DNA from: Bradyrhizobium hereditatis
Lineage (GTDB): Bacteria; Pseudomonadota; Alphaproteobacteria; Rhizobiales; Xanthobacteraceae
Assembly: GCF_020329435.1 (NCBI RefSeq)
Contig: NZ_JAGKJK010000004.1
Location: 248,001-312,000 of the forward strand
Length of the DNA stretch: 64,000 bases
Direction of reading: 5' to 3'
Shown here: in pieces, positions 57,125-64,000 of the stretch
Numbering within the stretch: the first letter of the stretch is position 1
Layout of the letters: each line of letters opens with the position of its first letter
Translations under genes and position numbers: made by a program
Notes under the pieces: generated by a model
Databases searched by the model: none
Told to the model about the DNA's origin: nothing
The model's input: the letters and a program-made list of their open reading frames with translations, nothing else

Positions 57125-58966
57125 TCAGTCGTCGTCGCCGTCGGAAGTCTCGTTCAAGTCCTCAGCGATAATATTGGATTCCGGCGGCTCGGCGGCAAGC
57201 CGGCGCACTTCGATCACCTTGGCGCCGGGAAAGCGCGCCAGCACCTCCTGCACCCGCGGATCGGCTTCCGCGGCGCGGGCGTGCTCGTTCCGCGCCTGCT
57301 CGTTCTGCGCGCGGAGCGTCGGCTGGCCGGCCTCGTTAGAGACAACCACTGTCCAGCGCCGCCCCGTCCACAGTTCCAGCTTACGGGAGAGGTCGTTGAC
57401 CAGCCCCCGCGCCGCGTTGCGCTCCAGCGCCACTTCCAGTCGCCCGTCCTCGAAACGGACCAGCCGCATGTCGGCTTCCAGCGCCGCCTTGGTCAAGAGA
57501 TCGCGCTTGTCGCCGGCGAGCGCCACGAGTTGCGGAAAGCTGTTGATCCGCAGGACAGGCGCGGATTGGGTTTGCGCCGAGGGCGGCGCCATTTGCGGGC
57601 GCGCGGAGGCTTCCGCGCCGGAGCGTGGTGAGGCTGATGTCCGCATCGGCGAAGCTGACATTGAAGAAAGCGGCGAGGCCGGTGCGGCCCGTGATAGCGC
57701 CGCGCCGCCGGCGATTGGCGCTCCGCCGCCATTCTGGTCGAGCATCCGGATCGCCTCGTCCGGGGTCGGCAGGTCGGCGACATAGGCGATGCGGACCAGC
57801 ACCATTTCGGCCGCCGCCGCCGGGCGGGTCGCGGTCTGCACCTCGGTGATGCCCTTGAGCAGCATCTGCCACATCCGCGAGAGCACCCGCATCGACAGCT
57901 TGGCGGCAAATTCGCGGGCGCGCACCCGCTCCGTCTCGCCGAACGCGACATTGTCGGCGGTCGCCGGGACGATCTTCACGCGGGTGACGAAATTGACGAA
58001 TTCGGCGAGGTCGGACAGCACCACGACCGGATCGGCGCCGACGTCATATTGCGAACGGAATTCGCCGAACGCACTGGCGATATCGCCGCGCGCCAGATGT
58101 TCGAACAGGTCGATCACGCGGGTGCGGTCGGCAAGCCCCAGCATCTGGCGCACCGCATCGGCGCGCACGGTGCCTGCGGCATGGGCAATCGCCTGGTCGA
58201 ACAGGGAAAGCGAATCGCGCACCGAGCCTTCGGCGGCGCGCGCGATGATGCCGAGCGCCTCGGGCTCGACCTCGACACCTTCCTTTTTGGCGATGTTGGA
58301 AAGATGCCCCATCAGCACGTCGGCTTCGACCCGGCGCAGGTCGAAGCGCTGGCAGCGCGACAGCACCGTAACCGGGACTTTGCGGATTTCGGTGGTGGCG
58401 AACACGAATTTGGCGTGCTCGGGCGGCTCCTCCAGCGTCTTCAGGAAGGCGTTGAACGCCGCCGTCGACAGCATGTGGACTTCGTCGATGATGTAGACCT
58501 TGTAGCGGGCGCTGGCAGGCGCATAGCGTACGCTGTCATTGATCTGGCGGACGTCGTCGACGCCGGTATGGGAGGCGGCGTCCATTTCCAGGACGTCCAT
58601 GTGCCTGCTTTCCATGATCGCCTGGCAGTGCACGCCGAGGTCGGGCATGTGGATGGTCGGCCCTTTCACCGAGCCATCCGGCTTTTCGTAGTTGAGCGCG
58701 CGGGCGAGAATTCGCGCCGTGGTGGTTTTGCCGACCCCGCGAACGCCGGTCAGGATCCAGGCCTGCGGAATCCGCCCGGTTTCGAACGCATTCGAAACGG
58801 TGCGGACCATGGCCTCCTGGCCGATCAGATCGTCAAAATTGGAGGGACGGTATTTGCGCGCCAGCACCCGGTAGGGCGTGGCGGTCTCGCCACCTAGCTC
58901 GAACCCGGCTTGATCCAAACCGCCTTGACCTTCTGACTTGTCGGGGGGAGCGCCAGCATCACTCAT
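57125..58966 (-). CDS. dnaX: DNA polymerase III tau subunit
   Basis: The protein has 613 residues and is the clamp-loader ATPase. Walker A GVRGVGKTTTA, Walker B VYIIDEVHML, sensor LEEPPEHAKFVFATTE, and the C-terminal domain that contacts polymerase and helicase, ending in an acidic tail (ETSDGDDD). The usual zinc-binding Cys pattern in the first AAA domain is missing; only one Cys remains (GVHCQAIMESRHMDV), as in some alphaproteobacteria. Operon with ybaB and recR. Confidence 0.95.
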   Translation of the reverse strand: MSDAGAPPDKSEGQGGLDQAGFELGGETATPYRVLARKYRPSNFDDLIGQEAMVRTVSNAFETGRIPQAWILTGVRGVGKTTTARILARALNYEKPDGSVKGPTIHMPDLGVHCQAIMESRHMDVLEMDAASHTGVDDVRQINDSVRYAPASARYKVYIIDEVHMLSTAAFNAFLKTLEEPPEHAKFVFATTEIRKVPVTVLSRCQRFDLRRVEADVLMGHLSNIAKKEGVEVEPEALGIIARAAEGSVRDSLSLFDQAIAHAAGTVRADAVRQMLGLADRTRVIDLFEHLARGDIASAFGEFRSQYDVGADPVVVLSDLAEFVNFVTRVKIVPATADNVAFGETERVRAREFAAKLSMRVLSRMWQMLLKGITEVQTATRPAAAAEMVLVRIAYVADLPTPDEAIRMLDQNGGGAPIAGGAALSRAAPASPLSSMSASPMRTSASPRSGAEASARPQMAPPSAQTQSAPVLRINSFPQLVALAGDKRDLLTKAALEADMRLVRFEDGRLEVALERNAARGLVNDLSRKLELWTGRRWTVVVSNEAGQPTLRAQNEQARNEHARAAEADPRVQEVLARFPGAKVIEVRRLAAEPPESNIIAEDLNETSDGDDD

Positions 58967-59074
58967 CAGTCGATCCGCAATTGATTGTGTCTCGGGGCCG
59001 GCTTGCGGATAGGAACGACAACCGCATGGCGGCGGACCCAGCCGCTTTCATGCGCGATTCGCTCAAAAAACAGG

Positions 59075-59172
59075 TAGGAGACTGACGAGCGACCCGATCC
59101 GGACCTCGTTAGGGCTGCTTCCTTCCGGACCTGACCCGGTTGGCGAGTGGCTCGTCCACCGCCAATCTCCCG
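59075..59172 (-). ncRNA. ffs: Signal recognition particle RNA (4.5S)
   Basis: Read on the minus strand, the RNA contains the SRP signature GGTCAGGTCCGGAAGGAAGC, immediately followed by AGCCC. The 5' GGGAGATTGGC pairs with the 3' CAGTCTCCT, giving the usual elongated hairpin of about 97 nt. Ends are approximate. It is upstream of dnaX on the same strand, a common position. Confidence 0.92.
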
Positions 59173-59248
59173 GTCCCTATTTGGGGCCAAAAGGGCCGGA
59201 AAGCAAGCGGGATCGGGTGGTTACATGCGCAGGAACCATCTCCGTTTC

Positions 59249-59374
59249 GTCATGGCCGGGCTTGACCCGGCGGCCATCCACGTTTTGCTTCTTCAGCCGC
59301 AAGCAAAGCCTGGATGCCCAGCTCGTTCTCATTTGGCGCGAAAGCGCGCTTCGCACCTCTGCCTGGGCATGACG
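59249..59374. repeat. GTCAT/ATGAC palindromic intergenic repeat, long form
   Basis: CGTCATGGCCGGGCTTGACC at the left and TGCCTGGGCATGACG at the right, with a middle containing GCCGCAAGCAAAGCCTGGATG. The inner part differs from other copies, a mosaic form. Confidence 0.65.
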
Positions 59375-59428
59375 GGGTGTTGTTTGCCGGGCTACTCTCT
59401 GCAAGCCTATTCAGGATAGAGAACTCAT

Positions 59429-59848
59429 ATGCCCTCTGACGCTTGGTCGCTGCACTCCCAGCTCAAAAAAGACACGATCGATATTGGCGACCTGCCACTG
59501 TGCAAGGTGCTGGTCATCAAGGACGCGCATTACCCCTGGCTATTGCTGGTGCCCCGGCGGGAGGGTGCGGTGGAAATCATCGATCTCGGCGAGGTCGAGC
59601 AGGCGCAACTGATGGCCGAAATCGCCCGGGTCTCGCGGGCGCTAAAAGAGATCACCAAATGCGACAAGCTCAATGTCGCGGCGCTCGGCAATCTGGTGCC
59701 GCAGTTGCATGTCCATGTCATCGCGCGACGCGCTAGCGATGCGGCATGGCCGCGCCCGGTTTGGGGGGTATTGCCGCCGCTGGCGCACGACGCCGAGGAA
59801 GTTCAGATTTTCATCAACGCGCTTCGCCGCAAGATCTGGTTGGGTTGA
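59429..59848 (+). CDS. HIT-family hydrolase
   Basis: The protein has 139 residues. The histidine triad is QLHVHVIAR (His-x-His-x), at the C-terminus of a small alpha/beta domain starting with WSLHSQLKKDTIDIGDLPLC. HIT proteins hydrolyse nucleotide conjugates such as adenylylated amino acids. It is followed 11 bases later by nudC, another nucleotide hydrolase. Confidence 0.9.
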   Translation: MPSDAWSLHSQLKKDTIDIGDLPLCKVLVIKDAHYPWLLLVPRREGAVEIIDLGEVEQAQLMAEIARVSRALKEITKCDKLNVAALGNLVPQLHVHVIARRASDAAWPRPVWGVLPPLAHDAEEVQIFINALRRKIWLG

Positions 59849-59859
59849 GAAGAAAGAAA

Positions 59860-60810
59860 ATGTCCGCATTCGACAGATATCCATTAGGTAAGCCGGCCTT
59901 TGTTACCCACGTCCTCGACCGCGCCGCGCATCTGCGCACCAATGACGAGAAGTTGTTTGCGCTGGAAGGCCAGAGCAATGCGCGGGCCTATGTGGTCTAC
60001 CGCGACTCGCTGGTCATGAAACAGGAGGAGAGCGGCCCCCGCGCCTTGCTATCGATCAAGGAAGCGCTGGACTACGGCGCCAATCCCGGGACGATCTTCC
60101 TGGGGCTGCGCGACGGCGCGCCGATCTTCGGCATGGGCATTTCGCCCGCCGCGGCAGAGAAACTGATCGGCCGCAACGACGTCGCGGTAACGGAATTGCG
60201 CGGCATGGCGATGCAAGGCGTGCTGCCGCTCGATCAACTCTCGGCTATAGCGATGGCGAAATCGCTGGTGACCTGGCATCAGCGCCACGGATTCTGCGCC
60301 AATTGCGGCGCGCGCACCTCAATGAAGGAAGGCGGCTGGAAGCGCGAATGTGGGAGTTGCAAGGCCGAGCATTTCCCGCGCACCGATCCGGTTGTCATCA
60401 TGTTCGTCAGTTCGGGCGAAAAGGCGCTACTCGGCCGCCAGAAGCAGTTCATGCCTGGCATGTATTCGTGCCTTGCCGGTTTCGTCGAGGCCGCCGAGAC
60501 CATCGAGGACGCCGTACGCCGCGAGATTTTCGAGGAATCCGGCATCCGCGTCACCGACGTGAACTACTACATGACGCAGCCCTGGCCCTACCCGTCGTCG
60601 CTGATGATCGGCTGCACGGCACGCGCGATCAATGAGGATATCGTCGTCGACCGTACCGAGCTCGAGGATGCGCGCTGGTTCGATCGCGCCGAACTTGCTC
60701 TCATGCACAAGCGTCAGCACCCCGATGGCCTGTTTGCCGCGCACCCCTTCGCCATCGCGCATCATTTGATCGGCCAATGGCTGCATGGCGACAGCAATAA
60801 CCGCGCATAG
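59860..60810 (+). CDS. nudC: NADH pyrophosphatase NudC
   Basis: The protein has 316 residues from ATG 59860 (AGAAAGAAA upstream); a longer frame from 59746 is rejected. Zinc ribbon CANCGAR..CGSC, Nudix box GFVEAAETIEDAVRREIFEE, and the NudC motif TQPWPYPSS. It hydrolyses NADH and NAD-capped RNA. The order HIT-nudC-PfkB suggests an operon. Confidence 0.93.
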   Translation: MSAFDRYPLGKPAFVTHVLDRAAHLRTNDEKLFALEGQSNARAYVVYRDSLVMKQEESGPRALLSIKEALDYGANPGTIFLGLRDGAPIFGMGISPAAAEKLIGRNDVAVTELRGMAMQGVLPLDQLSAIAMAKSLVTWHQRHGFCANCGARTSMKEGGWKRECGSCKAEHFPRTDPVVIMFVSSGEKALLGRQKQFMPGMYSCLAGFVEAAETIEDAVRREIFEESGIRVTDVNYYMTQPWPYPSSLMIGCTARAINEDIVVDRTELEDARWFDRAELALMHKRQHPDGLFAAHPFAIAHHLIGQWLHGDSNNRA

Positions 60811-60858
60811 CGGGGAACCGATGCCTGCTTGCTCGATTGACTGGGGACTTCAACGGAC

Positions 60859-61836
60859 ATGACGGGTCCACGCATGAATTTTCAGGACAAGGCGCCGAAA
60901 ATGCCGCCGCGCATCCTCTGCATCGGCATGCCGGTGCGCGATCTCACTTTTCATACGCCGGGCGTTCCCGGGCGTGGTTCCAAGGAGAACGCGACCGCCT
61001 TCGGCGAAATCTGCGGGGGCAACGCGCTCAACGGCGCGATCGGCATCGTTCGGCTCGGTGGCCGCGCCTCGATCTGCGGGCCGATGGGCGATGTCAAGGA
61101 AACATCAAGCCGCTTCATCTTCGATCAGATGGCGCATGAGGGCATCGAGACCAAACATCTCATCCACATGCCGGGGCTGGTCACGCCGATCTCGGCTGTC
61201 ATGATCGATCCTTCCGGCGAGCGCACCATCGTCACCTTCCGCGATCCGAAGCTGTGGCATGTGAAATTGCCCGACTTCGACATCCTGCTGGACGATTGCG
61301 CCGCCATTCTCACCGAGAGCCGCTGTGCGGAATTCTGCACCGAGCTTTGCGCCGAAGCGGTCCGCCGCGGCATTCCCGTGATCGTCGACGTCGATCGGGC
61401 GATGTCGCTGCGCGAGGGCCTGCTCACTGCCTCCACGCACCTGGTGTTCTCCAGCGAGCCGCTGCAGGAGACCGCCGATGTCACCGATGACGCCCAGGCG
61501 CTGAAGAAAATCGCCAAACTAACCCCGTCCTTCCTGGCGGGAACGCGCGGCCCGCGGGGCACGATCTGGCTCGACGAAAAGGGGGAGGTCCAGGAGACTC
61601 CGGCCTTCCCGGTTCATACGGTGGATACCCTCGGCGCCGGCGACGTGTTCCACGGCGCCTTCGCGCTAGCCATCACCGAGAAGCAGGAGTTACGGCAGGC
61701 GCTCCGGTTCGCCTCGGCCGCCGCGGCGCTGAAATGCACCCGCTTCGGGGGCGCCTTCGCGGCCCCGCAACGTGCTGAAGTTGAAGAGCTTTTGAGCCAC
61801 GGACAGGTTGCGGGCCAGACTTCGGCCGCCCGCTAG
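60859..61836 (+). CDS. PfkB-family sugar kinase
   Basis: The protein has 325 residues; ATG 60859 used, with ATG 60874 (MNFQDKAPKMPP) also plausible. Substrate-side motif GGNALNGAIGIVRLGG and the PfkB signature DTLGAGDVFHGAFALA with catalytic Asp. The family phosphorylates sugars or nucleosides; the exact substrate is unclear. Follows nudC by 48 bases. Confidence 0.88.
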   Translation: MTGPRMNFQDKAPKMPPRILCIGMPVRDLTFHTPGVPGRGSKENATAFGEICGGNALNGAIGIVRLGGRASICGPMGDVKETSSRFIFDQMAHEGIETKHLIHMPGLVTPISAVMIDPSGERTIVTFRDPKLWHVKLPDFDILLDDCAAILTESRCAEFCTELCAEAVRRGIPVIVDVDRAMSLREGLLTASTHLVFSSEPLQETADVTDDAQALKKIAKLTPSFLAGTRGPRGTIWLDEKGEVQETPAFPVHTVDTLGAGDVFHGAFALAITEKQELRQALRFASAAAALKCTRFGGAFAAPQRAEVEELLSHGQVAGQTSAAR

Positions 61837-61849
61837 TGGGGCTTGATAT

Positions 61850-61903
61850 AGAAGAATTTTCTATATATGAGGAGATATGACCTCCTCTATGGAACATTCT
61901 TCT
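61850..61903. promoter_or_regulatory. Dyad and hairpin upstream of the Lrp gene
   Basis: An outer dyad AGAAGAAT (61850-61857) and ATTCTTCT (61896-61903) encloses an inner perfect dyad GAGGAG/CTCCTC at 61869-61887. The outer arm ends one base before the ATG at 61905. Its place suggests autoregulation by the Lrp protein; it could also form an mRNA hairpin over the ribosome site. Confidence 0.55.
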
Positions 61904-61904
61904 C

Positions 61905-62405
61905 ATGACCGATCTAGCCGTTCAGCTCCCTGAAGCCAACCGCCGCCTGGACGCCATCGACCGCAAGATCCTGACGGTGCTCCAGGAAGATGCCTCCCTC
62001 TCGGTCGCCGAAATCGGGGACCGGGTCGGGCTGTCGTCGACGCCATGCTGGAAGCGGATCCAGCGGCTCGAGGCCGATGGCGTGATCCTGCGCCGGGTGG
62101 CGCTGGTCGACCAGAACAAGATCGGGCTCGGCATCTCCGTGTTCGTCTCGGTCGAGAGCGCGGACCACTCGGAAGCCTGGCTGCGCAAGTTCGCCGACGC
62201 CGTCAGCGCCATGCCCGAGGTGATGGAGTTCTACCGCATGGCCGGCGACGTCGACTACATGCTGCGCGTCGTGGTCGCCGATATGGCGAGCTATGACGTG
62301 TTCTACAAGAAGCTGATCAGCGCTGTGCCGCTGAAGAACGTCACCTCGCGCTTTGCGATGGAGAAGATCAAGTCGGTGACGGCGCTGCCGGTGCCCGCGG
62401 CGTAG
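61905..62405 (+). CDS. Lrp/AsnC-family transcriptional regulator
   Basis: The protein has 166 residues. The N-terminal winged helix (IDRKILTVLQEDASLSVAEIGDRVGLSSTPCWKRIQRLE) and C-terminal RAM ligand domain (MAGDVDYMLRVVVADMASYD) are typical. It binds an amino acid or similar effector, target unknown. A dyad at 61850-61903 probably serves as its own operator. Convergent with the DUF1772-like gene. Confidence 0.92.
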   Translation: MTDLAVQLPEANRRLDAIDRKILTVLQEDASLSVAEIGDRVGLSSTPCWKRIQRLEADGVILRRVALVDQNKIGLGISVFVSVESADHSEAWLRKFADAVSAMPEVMEFYRMAGDVDYMLRVVVADMASYDVFYKKLISAVPLKNVTSRFAMEKIKSVTALPVPAA

Positions 62406-62418
62406 AAGACGTAAACCC

Positions 62419-62913
62419 TCAATCAATGAGGGCAGTCACGAGCAAGCCTAACGCGATCACGGCCAGACCTGCGCGCGCGACATGAGAGTATTCCCAGCGG
62501 TCGCGAAGATAGGTCCAATCTGCTTGTCCTGAGCGCGTGACCCCGCTGCTGCCGAGTCCGAAGAAAGCAGCACCGGCGCCCTGCAGATTGACCTCCCTCA
62601 GCCAGAAATTATTCACAGGGTGGATGAATACCCAATAGACGACCTGCATCAAGACCAGCGCGAGGCAGGCACCAAGTGTCAGGCAGAAACTCAGGCTCCC
62701 TGATGGCGTCAAAAACGCAAGCAACGCCGTCAGCATCACACCTATCGGCTCGGCGGCTCCGCCAATCGTAAAGCCGGGATAATAGATCGCCTGGACCGCC
62801 AGATATTGCTCCTTCTGCAACCGCAATTTGCCGGGCAGCTCCAGCGCATGAGCGAGCGCCAAGGCCATGGCGATCGCAACGACGACAACTGCGGATATCT
62901 TTAAGAGAGCCAT
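62419..62913 (-). CDS. DUF1772-like membrane protein
   Basis: The protein has 164 residues with four TM segments (KISAVVVVAIAMALALA; IGVMLTALLAFLTP; FCLTLGACLALVLMQVVYWVF; AGLAVIALGLLVTALI) and the family-like motifs ELPGKLRL and HPVNNFWL. Function unknown. Its end lies 14 bases from the Lrp stop (convergent). Confidence 0.72.
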   Translation of the reverse strand: MALLKISAVVVVAIAMALALAHALELPGKLRLQKEQYLAVQAIYYPGFTIGGAAEPIGVMLTALLAFLTPSGSLSFCLTLGACLALVLMQVVYWVFIHPVNNFWLREVNLQGAGAAFFGLGSSGVTRSGQADWTYLRDRWEYSHVARAGLAVIALGLLVTALID

Positions 62914-63024
62914 GAGCCAACCTTGCAGCTTTGCCGGTTGGCCCCGTAACGCAGTTAGATCGAAAGCGTTCCAGGCGACAAATGAAGTTGCAGGTGGCTG
63001 CGGTTGGCGAGACGAAACCGTCCT

Positions 63025-64000
63025 CTAGATCTTCTGATTGTACTCGCCGACTTCGGGATGCGTGCGCAGCACGCCATCCATCGCCTCGAACATATCGCGC
63101 ATGCGCTGTTCAGACACCGGGCTCTCGACCACGACCACCAGCTCTGGCTTGTTCGATGAGGCACGCACCAGGCCCCAGCTGCCATCTTCCACGGTGACGC
63201 GCACGCCGTTCACGGTGACGAGATCGCGGATGTTCTGGCCTGCGACCTTTTCGCCCTTCTTCTGCTTGTCCTCGAAATGCTTCACCACGGCGTCCGCGAC
63301 GCGGTATTTCACCTCGTCGGCGCAATGCGGCGACATCGTCGGCGACGACCAGGTTTTCGGTATCGCGTTCTTCAGGTCCGCCATCGACTTATCAGGCGCG
63401 CGGTCGAGCATCTCGCAGATCGCGATCGCCGAGACCAGGCCGTCGTCATAGCCGCGGCCGAACGGCCTGTTGAAGAAGAAGTGGCCGGATTTTTCAAAGC
63501 CCGCCAGCGCGCCCATCTCGTTCGTGTGACGCTTCATATAGGAATGGCCGGTCTTCCAGTATACGGTCTTCGCGCCCTGCTTTTGCAGCACGGGATCGGT
63601 GACGAACAGGCCGGTCGACTTCACGTCGACCACAAACTGCGCATCCTTGTGGATCGCCGACATATCGCGCGCCAGCATCACGCCGACCTTGTCGGCGAAG
63701 ATTTCTTCACCAGTATTGTCGACCACGCCGCAGCGGTCGCCATCGCCGTCGAAGCCGAGACCGACATCGGCCTTGTGCTTGAGCACGGCATCGCGGATCG
63801 CGTGCAGCATCTCCATGTCTTCCGGGTTTGGATTGTACTTCGGGAAGGTGTGATCGAGCTCGGTATCGAGCGGGATTACCTCGCAGCCGATCGCCTCCAG
63901 CACCTGCGGCGCAAACGCGCCCGCGGTCCCGTTGCCGCAGGCCGCCACGACCTTCAGCTTGCGCTTGAGCTTCGGGCGGCTAGTGAGGTCGGCGATGTAG
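63025..64000 (-). CDS. Phosphomannomutase/phosphoglucomutase, C-terminal part
   Basis: The gene runs off the right edge, so the N-terminus with the phosphoserine is not seen. Visible: metal loop GFDGDGDRCGVVD, sugar motif FEKSGHFFFNRPFGRG, and the C-terminal VEDGSWGLVRASSNKPELVVVVES. It interconverts sugar 1- and 6-phosphates for surface polysaccharide and glycolysis-linked use. The family includes ManB/AlgC types; the exact sugar preference is not clear. About 325 codons are inside the window. Confidence 0.92.
   Translation of the reverse strand, partial: YIADLTSRPKLKRKLKVVAACGNGTAGAFAPQVLEAIGCEVIPLDTELDHTFPKYNPNPEDMEMLHAIRDAVLKHKADVGLGFDGDGDRCGVVDNTGEEIFADKVGVMLARDMSAIHKDAQFVVDVKSTGLFVTDPVLQKQGAKTVYWKTGHSYMKRHTNEMGALAGFEKSGHFFFNRPFGRGYDDGLVSAIAICEMLDRAPDKSMADLKNAIPKTWSSPTMSPHCADEVKYRVADAVVKHFEDKQKKGEKVAGQNIRDLVTVNGVRVTVEDGSWGLVRASSNKPELVVVVESPVSEQRMRDMFEAMDGVLRTHPEVGEYNQKI

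Noticed and set aside
1..64000. CRISPR arrays
   Set aside because: Repeats seen are dispersed palindromes, not direct repeats with regular spacers, and no cas gene is present.

Overview
The window looks like a chromosomal segment of a Bradyrhizobium-type alphaproteobacterium (Nitrobacteraceae). I infer this from the GC-rich codon use, the rpmH-rnpA-yidC-engB-argB and dapD-dapE gene orders, and numerous short palindromic intergenic repeats. Two classes of repeat-derived sequence also fit that group: pieces that translate as 'SALGSKAD'-like peptides and as 'FSSEVDTGSRE'-like peptides. No database was searched. Names come from motifs and family knowledge.

The window divides near 37.8 kb at a tRNA-Arg(ACG) gene on the minus strand, whose 3' end points left. 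To the left (1-37.8 kb) is accessory DNA with loose spacing, mixed strands and many relics. In order it holds: a cut-off secreted protein; a catalytic-domain-only tyrosine recombinase; a LysR regulator divergent from a Bug-type solute receptor; a Tat-exported alpha/beta hydrolase; a winged-helix/TPR regulator next to a frameshifted DUF1127 gene; and an FAD monooxygenase-like protein. Next comes an unrecognised envelope cassette (9.7-19.0 kb). It has a 4-TM inner-membrane protein, a frameshifted secreted protein, a two-domain peptidoglycan hydrolase and a lipoprotein on the minus strand, and a divergent pair of large periplasmic/secreted proteins on the plus strand. After it lie an internally deleted IS66 element, an orphan branched-chain-amino-acid-type binding protein, and two SAM-cyclase-ATPase-TPR proteins facing outward around a SnoaL-like protein and a class C serine hydrolase. 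The last part has a Sll1717-like P-loop ATPase, a small basic DNA-binding-like protein, a ligase-domain-only ATP-dependent DNA ligase, a lone receiver protein and several small conserved hypotheticals that end at the tRNA gene.

To the right (37.8-64 kb) is dense core genome. It contains a sensor kinase; rpmH-rnpA-yidC-engB-DUF423-argB; a DUF1036 protein; a HAD pyrimidine 5'-nucleotidase; dapD, a DUF805 protein and dapE (lysine/diaminopimelate synthesis); truA-fmt-def (tRNA modification, initiator formylation and deformylation); rmuC; a GIY-YIG nuclease gene inside a palindromic repeat; an AmpG-like permease; recR-ybaB-dnaX (repair and replication); the SRP 4.5S RNA; HIT and NudC hydrolases; a PfkB kinase; an Lrp regulator; and a cut-off phosphomannomutase/phosphoglucomutase.

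The observations I would follow first are the GIY-YIG gene between the arms of a repeat that recurs across this core, the envelope cassette with its signal-less peptidoglycan hydrolase, the RnpA tail made from an intergenic repeat, and the DNA-ligase relic inside the cassette.
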